Translations under genes and position numbers: made by a program | Part shown: in pieces, positions 47,054-53,709 of the stretch | Layout: each line of letters starts with the position of its first letter | Position numbering within the stretch: position 1 is the stretch's first letter | The notes under the pieces: model-generated | What the model saw: only the letters and a program-made list of their open reading frames with translations | Told to the model about the DNA's origin: nothing | Database searches by the model: none | Assembly: GCA_900315255.1 (NCBI GenBank) | Contig: OMYH01000016.1 | Location: forward strand, 1-53,709 | Reading direction: 5' to 3' | DNA: 53,709 nucleotides | DNA from: an uncultured Eubacteriales bacterium | GTDB taxonomy: Bacteria; Bacillota; Clostridia; Oscillospirales; Acutalibacteraceae

Positions 47054-48452
47054 TATACATATTCCCTTGATACGTTTCTATCAGACCGTAAAGCTCCAGC
47101 TCTGTCAACGCACTGCTTACAACCGATATATCCGATCCTATCCGGAAAAGAATAGTATCGATATGTATCATATCCGTTGTCATGCAGCGATAAACCTCTT
47201 TAGCCGTTTCTGTCAGATAATCAAGCATCTGCTCTTGTACAGCAGACGCTTCAGCAGGCTTTACAACTGCGTCAGGTTTCTCTGATATTACAGAAGCCGT
47301 GTTTATTGCTTCAGCCTTATCACCGATAACCTTCGGTTTTATATCATTGATTCGTTCATTGGCAGCATTTATGTTGAGAGTATCAGGTAATTCTGCTTCG
47401 GGGATTTCACTGTTTTCCGTGTCCCTTGAATTACCAGCGTCTTTTCCCTTGTATCGCTTTATATACTTCTCAAAATCTATCGTATGAACCACACCGGGTT
47501 CGATATCCTCAAAAATGATCTTTTCGGGGAATTTTTTCTCCGGCTCTTCTTTTGCTTCGCCCAACAGATCTATCTCATCCTGACAATCCCCGAGAATATC
47601 GTTGTATACCACAAACGGCTTTGCGCCTGATCTTATAGCTGCTTCCGTTCCGGGAGATACTGCGCTTCCATCGGGTTTTCTCAATGCATACAGCTTTCGT
47701 TTTTGTTTTAACGCATAATTTGCAGTAATCAGAGAACCGCTTTTTTCACTTGCTTCGATAACGGCGACACCTGACGAAAGGCCGCTGATGAGCCTGTCCC
47801 TTATTTTAAAAGTTAGTTTGCCCGTGGGAGACATGGGAATATATTCCGAAACAAGCAATCCACTGCGCGAGATTTCCTCATACATAGATCTGTTCTGCGC
47901 AAGATAGTTATACCCTATTCCGCAGCCCAGCACACATACAGTCTTTCCGTTAGAATACAGTGTTGTTTTGTGAGCTATTGTATCGATGCCTATTGCTCCT
48001 CCGCTGACTATTGTAATGCCGTTGTCGACAAGACCCTCAACAATTCCCTTTGTCATGAATTCGCCGAAAAACGACGGGTGTCTTGTTCCCACAACACCTA
48101 TACTAAGCTTGCTCCGAAGCAAAGAAACATCGCCCTTAACATACAATGCGGCAGGGTGATTCCGAAGCGACAAAAGACGCTGCGGATAATAAACATCACC
48201 CGGCACTACAATTTCTATATCATTACTCTTACAGTAGTCTATGATCCTTTTTGTATTGTGCAGCTTCCGGTTGCTTATGTCAGAGAACGACAGCTTCCCA
48301 TCACTTTTGCCCAGACATAAAGCTTTCTCCTCGTACGGAGCCCGATAAAAGTCCTCGGCAAACGTATATCGCTGACGAATAGTTGAAGGGATCACACTTC
48401 CGTATCCGCAAAGCTGTTGGATCCAGACCCAATATATAGTTTGATTATTCAT
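47043..48452 (-). CDS. dprA: DNA processing protein DprA
   Basis: 469 residues, longer than the usual 300-360 owing to a low-complexity segment around 310-400. The Rossmann core has IGVVGTRHPSFFGE, VSGGAIGIDTIAH, KTVCVLGCGIGYNYL and a SGSLITANYALKQ segment. A C-terminal winged-helix region (about 405-469) ends in YQGNMYKKI. DprA loads RecA onto incoming single-stranded DNA. No other competence gene is in the window. Gap of 3 bases after the methyltransferase gene. Confidence 0.93.
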   Translation of the reverse strand: MNNQTIYWVWIQQLCGYGSVIPSTIRQRYTFAEDFYRAPYEEKALCLGKSDGKLSFSDISNRKLHNTKRIIDYCKSNDIEIVVPGDVYYPQRLLSLRNHPAALYVKGDVSLLRSKLSIGVVGTRHPSFFGEFMTKGIVEGLVDNGITIVSGGAIGIDTIAHKTTLYSNGKTVCVLGCGIGYNYLAQNRSMYEEISRSGLLVSEYIPMSPTGKLTFKIRDRLISGLSSGVAVIEASEKSGSLITANYALKQKRKLYALRKPDGSAVSPGTEAAIRSGAKPFVVYNDILGDCQDEIDLLGEAKEEPEKKFPEKIIFEDIEPGVVHTIDFEKYIKRYKGKDAGNSRDTENSEIPEAELPDTLNINAANERINDIKPKVIGDKAEAINTASVISEKPDAVVKPAEASAVQEQMLDYLTETAKEVYRCMTTDMIHIDTILFRIGSDISVVSSALTELELYGLIETYQGNMYKKI

Positions 48453-48455
48453 AGA

Positions 48456-49232
48456 TCATCTAAGCATCTCCCACATCAGTATTCCTGCTGCAGCCGCTGC
48501 ATTCAGCGACTCTGCACGGCCTTTCATAGGAATTTTCACCTTCAGCGTACATATCGACAATACGTCTTGTGTCAGTCCTGCTCCCTCGTTGCCTATGAGC
48601 ATAACTCCGCCCGAGAAATCAATATTTGTAATATCCTCTGCGTCATAAGGAGTTGACGCATAAACAAGTATACCTTTTGAAACAAGCTCTTCTATATATC
48701 CGCAGAAGTCATTTTGCACAGTGAATGGTATCCTGAACACTGCGCCCATACTTCCTCTGACTACCTTCGGCGAATATATGTCGCAGCAATCTCCGGACAA
48801 TATGACCCCGTCAACACCGAGTGCTTCGGCAGTCCTGAGAATGGTACCCAGATTGGACGGGTCCTGAATATTCTCCAGTCCGATATAAGTACCCTGATTA
48901 TTTATTCTATACAATTTTTCAATTTTGTCAAGTATCTTAAACACACAAAAAAAGCCCTGCGGCGATTTTGTATCGCTCAGACGTTCAAAAATCGACTTCG
49001 ATACCTCGAAAATAGTATCGGATACGGCAGAGATCTCGATGAATGCGTCGTTATATTTTTCCTTCGCCTCAGACGTATAGAGAAACACGGCAGGTCTATA
49101 CCCCGACCTCACCCCGTCGCAGCACAAGCGCACACCTTCCGCCGGAAACTGCCGGACCGTTTTTCTGTGTTTAGAGCTTTTTACAAGCTTTGATACATTT
49201 TTTATAATTTCATTATCCTTACTTGTTATCAT
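48456..49232 (-). CDS. SpoU/TrmH family RNA 2'-O-methyltransferase
   Basis: 258 residues. A substrate-binding N-terminus (about 1-90), then the knotted SPOUT domain with the three motifs GLENIQDPSNLGTILRTAEALG, VMLIGNEGAGLT and VKIPMKGRAESLNAAAAAGIL. It methylates a 23S rRNA or tRNA ribose; the exact site is unknown. It overlaps the upstream membrane gene by 4 bases. Confidence 0.93.
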   Translation of the reverse strand: MITSKDNEIIKNVSKLVKSSKHRKTVRQFPAEGVRLCCDGVRSGYRPAVFLYTSEAKEKYNDAFIEISAVSDTIFEVSKSIFERLSDTKSPQGFFCVFKILDKIEKLYRINNQGTYIGLENIQDPSNLGTILRTAEALGVDGVILSGDCCDIYSPKVVRGSMGAVFRIPFTVQNDFCGYIEELVSKGILVYASTPYDAEDITNIDFSGGVMLIGNEGAGLTQDVLSICTLKVKIPMKGRAESLNAAAAAGILMWEMLR

Positions 49233-49825
49233 ATTTCAGCATCCTGTTCCGTTACTTCTGTTTCAAGCTTTATGTATGGGTCACTCTCATTATTCCTCAG
49301 ACAATAGTTTTTAAACACTAATGTGTTATCCTCAAGAACAAATACGCTGACTCTATCGCTTTTCAGCACCTTTGAAATATCATTAAGGTATTTATCGCTT
49401 GTTACTGTCTTCACTTCGTTCCCGTCTTTATACTCTATCTTAAAGCTCCACAAGATCTCGTCAAAGGTATCTCTCATATATTTAACGTGCCTGATATGTT
49501 TTGTCACACCGATAACCTTTCCCGTGAGTTTCCTTGCAGATCTGTACATTTCTTTTCTTTTCTTCAAAAAAACTCTTTTTGCCTTTTTGAACATCAGCCA
49601 TGATATGACGAACACACTTCCGCTGAGTAATGCTGCCGCGACCGCCGCCGCAAACAATTCTTCCCGGACATCTCCGCCCGATAGAGCCGTGAGCAATATC
49701 ACCATCAGACATATTGTGCTGCCGAAGGTGAGCAGACCGCTGATCGCTGTCGTCATGGACAGTGCAGGAGAACTATATTTATGATCCTTTGTTTCTGCTT
49801 TTTGAAGTGTAAAGATTGTTTCCAT
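49229..49825 (-). CDS. Hypothetical two-span membrane protein
   Basis: 198 residues from the ATG at 49825 (GGGGAT before it). A longer TTG/ATG reading adds 19 residues. Two membrane segments (about 28-50 and 58-80), then a basic KKRKEMYRSARKL region and a beta-rich soluble domain (DEILWSFKIEYKDGNEVKTVT, VSVFVLEDNTLVFKNY) resembling DUF3592-type folds. Function unknown. It is coupled with the RNA methyltransferase gene by a 4-base overlap. Confidence 0.7.
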   Translation of the reverse strand: METIFTLQKAETKDHKYSSPALSMTTAISGLLTFGSTICLMVILLTALSGGDVREELFAAAVAAALLSGSVFVISWLMFKKAKRVFLKKRKEMYRSARKLTGKVIGVTKHIRHVKYMRDTFDEILWSFKIEYKDGNEVKTVTSDKYLNDISKVLKSDRVSVFVLEDNTLVFKNYCLRNNESDPYIKLETEVTEQDAEI

Positions 49826-49861
49826 AATTATCCCCGAGATCTTAGAATAAAAGCATTGATT

Positions 49862-49895
49862 GAAAAACAGCACCCAAGGCATAACACCTCAGGTG
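49862..49895 (-). terminator. Terminator of the infC-rpmI-rplT operon
   Basis: On the minus strand GCACCTGAGG (49895-49886) pairs with CCTTGGGTGC (49878-49869) with two G-U pairs, followed by TGTTTTTC (T-run 49867-49862). It lies 18 bases after rplT. Confidence 0.8.
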
Positions 49896-49912
49896 CAAAT
49901 CGAATTTTGTTA

Positions 49913-50266
49913 TTAAAGAGCCTTCTTAGCCTGCTCTACAAGACTTGTGAAAGCCTTGGGATCTGCAATAGCGATTTCGGAAAGCATTTTACGGTTCAAT
50001 GTAACGCCTGCCTTCTTGAGGCCGTTCATGAATGTAGAATAGTTTGTATCGTTGAGCTTGCATGCAGCGTTGATACGAGAGATCCAAAGTCTTCTGAAAT
50101 CTCTCTTTCTCTGCTTACGGCCGATATAAGCGTAATTACCCGACTTATTAACAGCCTGCTTAGCCATCTTAAAGTGCTTGCTCTTAGCTCCCCAGTAACC
50201 CTTAGCAAGCTTTAAAACCTTTTTTCTTCTTTTGCGAGTCATCATCGCACCCTTAACACGTGCCAT
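49913..50266 (-). CDS. rplT: 50S ribosomal protein L20
   Basis: 117 residues, normal length. [37 protein letters not shown] and [20 protein letters not shown] are diagnostic. L20 is an early 23S rRNA assembly protein and, in Firmicutes, represses its own operon by binding the infC leader. Third gene of infC-rpmI-rplT. Confidence 0.98.
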   Translation of the reverse strand: MARVKGAMMTRKRRKKVLKLAKGYWGAKSKHFKMAKQAVNKSGNYAYIGRKQRKRDFRRLWISRINAACKLNDTNYSTFMNGLKKAGVTLNRKMLSEIAIADPKAFTSLVEQAKKAL

Positions 50267-50305
50267 TTATATTACCTCCGTTTTGGTTATTCTCTCAAAT
50301 ACAAA

Positions 50306-50503
50306 TTACTTATAAGGAATAAGTCTCTTAACCTGTGCAACATTTGTCTTGTCGGCAACAGTGGTCTTTCTGAGACCTCTCTTACGCTTTGTTGTCTTCT
50401 TGTTAAGAATATGACTTTTGTTAGCGTGGGCACGAATTACCTTACCGTTTTTAGAAAGCTTAAAACGCTTCTTTGCACCACTGTGTGTCTTAATCTTTGG
50501 CAT
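50306..50503 (-). CDS. rpmI: 50S ribosomal protein L35
   Basis: 65 residues. [38 protein letters not shown] and VKRLIPYK match L35. Good ribosome site (AAGGAGG) before the ATG. Second gene of the operon. Confidence 0.98.
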   Translation of the reverse strand: MPKIKTHSGAKKRFKLSKNGKVIRAHANKSHILNKKTTKRKRGLRKTTVADKTNVAQVKRLIPYK

Positions 50504-50524
50504 AATTTTATCCTCCTTAAAATA

Positions 50525-51043
50525 TCACTTCGTCGGCTTGGGAGCAAGGAACATAAGCATATTGCGTCCTTCGAGCTTCGGCTTCTTTTCAACTACCGCC
50601 GCTTCTGCACAAGCCTCGGAAAATCTGTTCATTATTTCCATGCCGAGTTCGGGATGTCCCAGCTCTCTTCCACGGAACTTGACAGACACCTTAACCTTAT
50701 CTCCCTTTGACAAAAACTTCAAAGCGTGGTTAAGCTTCGTGTTAAAATCGTGCGTGTCGATATTGAGCGATAATCTCACTTCTTTGATATCAACAACCTT
50801 CTGATTTTTTCTCTTTTCCTTTTCTCTTCTTGCCTGTTCAAAACGATACTTGCCGTAATCCATGATCTTACATACCGGCGGCGTTGCGTTTGGTGAGATC
50901 ATCACCAAATCCAGATTACTCTCTCCTGCAAGCTTTAATGCCTGTACAGACGACATAATCCCCATCTGTGAGCCGTCAGAGCCTATTACTCTCAGCTCTT
51001 TCTCTCGAATTTCCTCATTAATGAGAAGTTCCTTATTGCTAAT
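50525..51043 (-). CDS. infC: Translation initiation factor IF-3 with ATT start
   Basis: 172 residues starting at the ATT at 51043, six bases after GGAGGTG. A reading from an ATG 63 bases upstream would run through the attenuator and is rejected. SNKELLINEEIREKELRVI opens the N-terminal domain, PPVCKIMDYGKYRFEQARRE is the conserved linker entry, and the C-terminal domain covers about 90-172 (VRLSLNIDTHDFNTKLNHA, VKVSVKFRGRELGHPELG). IF-3 discriminates against non-AUG starts, so a non-AUG start on its own mRNA allows autoregulation, as known in E. coli (AUU). Confidence 0.95.
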   Translation of the reverse strand: MSNKELLINEEIREKELRVIGSDGSQMGIMSSVQALKLAGESNLDLVMISPNATPPVCKIMDYGKYRFEQARREKEKRKNQKVVDIKEVRLSLNIDTHDFNTKLNHALKFLSKGDKVKVSVKFRGRELGHPELGMEIMNRFSEACAEAAVVEKKPKLEGRNMLMFLAPKPTK

Positions 51044-51073
51044 GTTAAGCACCTCCGTAACCGATTTATCAAT

Positions 51074-51180
51074 AAAAAATGCAGACGTAAACTTCGTCTG
51101 CCGCACAACAATGCTGACCCCCGCAGTAAATATAAATTATATATATGCGAACGATCTGCAAATATTGACCCGTGCAGACG
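51074..51180 (-). promoter_or_regulatory. infC leader attenuator (L20-leader type)
   Basis: The minus-strand RNA contains three ordered segments: CGUCUGC (51180-51174), GCAGACG (51101-51095) and CGUCUGC (51087-51081). Segments 2 and 3 form a terminator with a T-run at 51079-51074; segments 1 and 2 form the alternative antiterminator. In Firmicutes, L20 binding to this leader promotes termination. The exact L20-binding fold is not resolved here. Confidence 0.8.
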
Positions 51181-51229
51181 ACACCCCACAGGTGAAAGCG
51201 TATAACGCCTTGCTTTATTGTCTTTGAAC

Positions 51230-51258
51230 ATTATATCATCAATGCAAGCTGTTGTCAA
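51230..51258 (-). promoter_or_regulatory. Consensus sigma-A promoter of infC-rpmI-rplT
   Basis: Minus strand TTGACA (51258-51253), 17-base spacer, TATAAT (51235-51230). The predicted start gives a leader of about 180 nt ending at the infC ATT. Confidence 0.93.
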
Positions 51259-51301
51259 GAGTTTTTTCATAAAAAAACATACGACTCAACTTCGAAAGTC
51301 C

Positions 51302-51356
51302 GCATTCAGGCTGACAGAGCATATGATAATGCACATTTATTTACAAGCCTGAATGC
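51302..51356. other. Inverted repeat in the spoIVA-infC spacer
   Basis: GCATTCAGGCT (51302-51312) and AGCCTGAATGC (51346-51356) are exact inverted repeats around 33 bases and extend a little with TCCG/CGGA. There is no T-run after it on either strand, so a terminator for spoIVA is uncertain. The rest of 51259-51564 holds nothing I can assign. Confidence 0.4.
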
Positions 51357-51564
51357 CGGATAGTTCGGAGTTTACAAATATACAAAACGACCTGTGTCCG
51401 TGAAACCCGATCAGACAGTATTTGATTTTGACCATATCATTTTATGGATCAAAGATCATATTGTTGTCTCCACGACCCCGCTATTCAGAACCGGGACGTC
51501 ATCTGTACATCGCAGGTACAGAACATATTGTTCTTCATTACAAAAAGACACTATTACTGAGCCA

Positions 51565-53043
51565 TCACAAAATGATACAGATCAAGCCGTTGCAGCCGTC
51601 ATTGATGATACGCTCGATTGTTTCGTTCAGCCTTGATCTTGCGTCGGCAGGCATACGGTACAGCTTGTTGTGAAGTCCCTCGTTGACAAGCTCGTGAAGA
51701 TTCTTGCCGAATATATTCGATTCCCAGATCTTCACGGGGTCCTCCTCGAATTCTTTCAGCATATAATTTACAAGCTCTTCTGATTGCTGCTCCGAGCCGA
51801 CAAGCGGGGTCAGCTCCGTGGTGATATTCGTCCTGAGCATATGGATAGACGGCGCCGACGCCCGCAGCTTGATCCCGTACTTCGTACCCTGCTTGATTAT
51901 CTGCGGTTCTTCGAGAGTCAGCTCCTCCTTTGACGGCATTACTATTCCGTAGCCTGTTTCCATTACGTCATCATAAGCCGATTTTATCTTGTCAAACTCT
52001 GCTTTCATGCTTGTAAGATTAACTACCGTTTTCAACATATCTGCCTCATCGGCTATCTCCATGCCCGTCTGTTCCGAGAGTACCTTCCAGAACAAACCGT
52101 TCTCGAGTGTCAGCGCCAGCCTTGCCGTACCGCTGCCAAGGTCAATATTCTTAACATCGGCCTTATCTATATATTCACATCCGCGCATACCTTCGCACGC
52201 TGCGCTTATATCCCTCAAACGTACTATATCATCCGAGTTGTCCCTGATCGATTCGAGCACGCTCTCTCTGAGCCAATGGTTTTGTTCAAGTGAAGTCACC
52301 CATTTCGGAACGTCGATCCCTATCTCCTTGACAGGAAACTCAAACAAAAGTCGGGCGAGTATTATCTTTATCTCGTTCTCGTCAAGCTCCAGACAATTCA
52401 CGGGAACTACCGAAACGGAGTATTTCCCGCTTAACCGTTCGGCAAGTGATTTCGCCTCCTCGGTGTCGGGGTCGGTACAATTCAGCAGCATGATAAACGG
52501 TTTGTTAATGCCCTTCAGCTCGCTTACTACCCTTTGCTCGGCTTCTTCGTATTCCTCACGGGGAATATCGGTGATCGACCCGTCGGTGGTTATCACGATG
52601 CCGACTGTCGAATGGTCTGTTATGACCTTCTGCGTGCCTATCTCTGCCGCCATATTGAAGGGTATCTCCTCATCATACCAAGGAGTTTTCACCATTCTCG
52701 GCTGTTCGTTCTCTATGTATCCGAGCGCACTCGGAACGATATACCCCACACAGTCTATCATTCTCACACGGAACGATACGTTATCCTCAAGACGAACGAG
52801 GGCGCTGTCCTCGGGGATGAATTTCGGTTCGGTCGTCATTATGGTGCGCCCTGCCGAGGACTGCGGCAATTCATCTACCGCGCGTTTACGCAGGTTATCA
52901 TCGGGGATATTCGGAATAACCAGAGTATCCATGAATCTCTTGATAAAGGTTGATTTTCCCGTTCTCACCCCGCCTACTACGCCTAAGTAGATCTGCCCTC
53001 CCGTACGTTTCGATATGTCTTGATAAATATTTCTTTCTTCCAA
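51565..53043 (-). CDS. spoIVA: Stage IV sporulation protein A
   Basis: 492 residues using the TTG at 53043, 8 bases after GGAGG, the same length as in Bacillus subtilis. NIYQDISKRTGGQIYLGVVG leads to Walker A GGVRTGKST. DELPQSSAGRTIMTTEPKFIP, the DHSTVGIVITTDGS segment and LNCTDP follow. The C-terminal part (about 330-492) ends in DGCNGLICIIL. SpoIVA is the ATPase that polymerises on the forespore membrane as the base of the spore coat. Monocistronic by position. A possible sigma-E promoter is at 53083-53110. Confidence 0.96.
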   Translation of the reverse strand: MEERNIYQDISKRTGGQIYLGVVGGVRTGKSTFIKRFMDTLVIPNIPDDNLRKRAVDELPQSSAGRTIMTTEPKFIPEDSALVRLEDNVSFRVRMIDCVGYIVPSALGYIENEQPRMVKTPWYDEEIPFNMAAEIGTQKVITDHSTVGIVITTDGSITDIPREEYEEAEQRVVSELKGINKPFIMLLNCTDPDTEEAKSLAERLSGKYSVSVVPVNCLELDENEIKIILARLLFEFPVKEIGIDVPKWVTSLEQNHWLRESVLESIRDNSDDIVRLRDISAACEGMRGCEYIDKADVKNIDLGSGTARLALTLENGLFWKVLSEQTGMEIADEADMLKTVVNLTSMKAEFDKIKSAYDDVMETGYGIVMPSKEELTLEEPQIIKQGTKYGIKLRASAPSIHMLRTNITTELTPLVGSEQQSEELVNYMLKEFEEDPVKIWESNIFGKNLHELVNEGLHNKLYRMPADARSRLNETIERIINDGCNGLICIIL

Positions 53044-53082
53044 AACAATAACCTCCGTCTTGAACATTTTCTGATTTGTACA

Positions 53083-53110
53083 ATTCTATGTTCAAAACGA
53101 AGGTATTATT
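53083..53110 (-). promoter_or_regulatory. Possible sigma-E promoter of spoIVA
   Basis: On the minus strand AATAATA (53110-53104), 13 bases, then CATAGAAT (53090-53083), near the sigma-E pattern (ATA-rich -35, CATACAnT -10). Expected for spoIVA, but the match is imperfect and the spacing short. Confidence 0.35.
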
Positions 53111-53125
53111 ACTGCTTTTATTATT

Positions 53126-53141
53126 CCGGCTCAACAGCCGG
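53126..53141. other. Small GC hairpin between the broken R-M gene and spoIVA
   Basis: CCGGCTCAACAGCCGG folds into a 6-bp stem. No T-run follows on the minus strand, so it is at best a weak terminator. 53142-53210 shows nothing assignable. Confidence 0.35.
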
Positions 53142-53210
53142 CACTCCGTAACGCTTTTTCATATCAATCTGAGATGCCGTGTATGTGTGCTTGTGTATCT
53201 GTATGCTGAT

Positions 53211-53611
53211 TCACACCATCTCTTTAACATGAGTTTCGATGAAGTCGATCTCTTCTTGTGACAGACCGTATTTTTTGTAAAGCTGACGGTCTATCTCGGG
53301 AATACTGACGCTCCAGTCAATGTCGGAATTTTCGGTGAAGTCCTGGAGGGGGGACGTATTTCCAGTTGCTCGGTGTCATATTTTGAGTTGTCTTTAAAAT
53401 TGATAGTAAAGATCTTGCAAACTTAGTTTTTAAATAGTTGAATGCATTCTCTGTTGTCTTTTGATCAATAAAGGAACCAACACTAAAAAATGTTTCTGTA
53501 TGACCTGTCCCTGGATTAGCAATAAAAGATGGACCTAATACTTCTCCAAACGAGCCGATTCCACTCGCCTTAGGAATGAATATCTTATAGTAGTCCAGAT
53601 TAGAAACAGAA
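53211..53611 (-). pseudogene. C-terminal remnant of a restriction-modification enzyme
   Basis: Reading the minus strand from 53611 gives SVSNLDYYKIFIPKASGIGS, continues through PGTGHTETFFSVGSF, AFNYLKTKFARSLLSIL and NMTPSNWKYVP. After a +1 shift in a run of six G (53348-53353) it continues LQDFTENSDIDWSVSIPEID, then LYKKYGLSQEEIDFIE, to a TGA at 53211. This is the typical C-terminus of Eco57I-like DNA methylase/restriction enzymes of gut Firmicutes. The upstream part is cut off by the mobile element at 53612. Seen: frameshift and insertion. Inferred: family, from recalled C-terminal motifs. It is almost certainly non-functional, unless the G-run is phase-variable or a sequencing error. Confidence 0.7.
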
Positions 53612-53709
53612 TTAAGGAGACACTGATTAAATTGAGTGCCGAAGTTGCGCCGTCAGATTTTTAGGCAAATTGTGCGAAAAAGCCGCAGGAATACTGACGT
53701 ATTTCAAGG
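53612..53709. mobile_element. TTAA-ended inverted-terminal-repeat element, copy 4, cut by the window end
   Basis: It begins TTAAGGAGACACTGATTAAAT and matches copy 3 closely through GCAGGAATACTGACGTATTT before the window stops. It directly interrupts the coding sequence of the restriction-modification gene. Confidence 0.85.

Noticed and set aside
50992..51270. 92-residue ORF over the infC leader
   Set aside because: It overlaps the promoter and attenuator and is not homologous to any family I know.
51422..51673. Small ORFs downstream of spoIVA
   Set aside because: Antisense or intergenic readings without ribosome sites or family features.

Overview
The window comes from a low-to-mid GC, spore-forming Firmicute of class Clostridia, most like Ruminococcus and other Oscillospiraceae. 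This is inferred from gene content and order, because no rRNA or marker comparison could be run. Supporting features are Spo0A, SpoIVA, SpoIVB, YabP and YabQ, a PolC-type replicase, an IspH-ribosomal protein S1 fusion, the operon pyrH-frr-uppS-cdsA-dxr-rseP-ispG, and the dispersed repeat families.

Layout. 1-3000 is repeat-rich: a tandem array built on a TTGTTAACAA palindrome, a TGTCAC-rich tract, a YdcF-type membrane protein with an unlisted 33-residue membrane ORF in front of it, and a DUF4160/DUF2442 pair. 3000-8730 (minus) holds a left-handed beta-helix protein and the three-gene set moxR-DUF58-transglutaminase. 9050-11508 (plus) is a two-gene ABC transporter. 11878-13555 (minus) is the yabP-yabQ-divIC-S1 sporulation/division cluster, preceded by an extremely structured, ORF-free segment that may be a HEARO-like RNA, and then tRNA-Gly and tRNA-Arg under a consensus promoter. 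14214-21182 (minus) carries an AlkD-like protein, a glycosyltransferase, a membrane protein, a PepV-type dipeptidase and a YfhO-like protein. 21470-30964 (minus) carries ligA, an HD protein, ispH-rpsA, plsC, cmk, a flavoprotein, an RpiR regulator and an AI-2E family permease. 31066-41944 (minus) runs pyrH to polC, combining translation, isoprenoid, undecaprenyl and phospholipid synthesis, intramembrane proteolysis and replication. 42514-44634 (plus) is spoIVB-spo0A. 44865-49825 (minus) is topA, dprA, an RNA methyltransferase and a membrane protein. 49913-51043 (minus) is infC-rpmI-rplT behind an attenuator leader. 51565-53043 (minus) is spoIVA. The window ends in a broken restriction-modification gene.

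The main points for a second look are these. (1) A mobile-looking 160-177 bp repeat family with terminal inverted repeats is present in four copies. Two of its stems show compensatory base changes, and one copy interrupts the restriction-modification gene. (2) PolC lacks the embedded DEDD proofreading exonuclease. (3) A stand-alone structured RNA candidate lies upstream of yabP. (4) infC starts with ATT behind a three-segment attenuator. Most other genes are ordinary housekeeping genes in conserved order.
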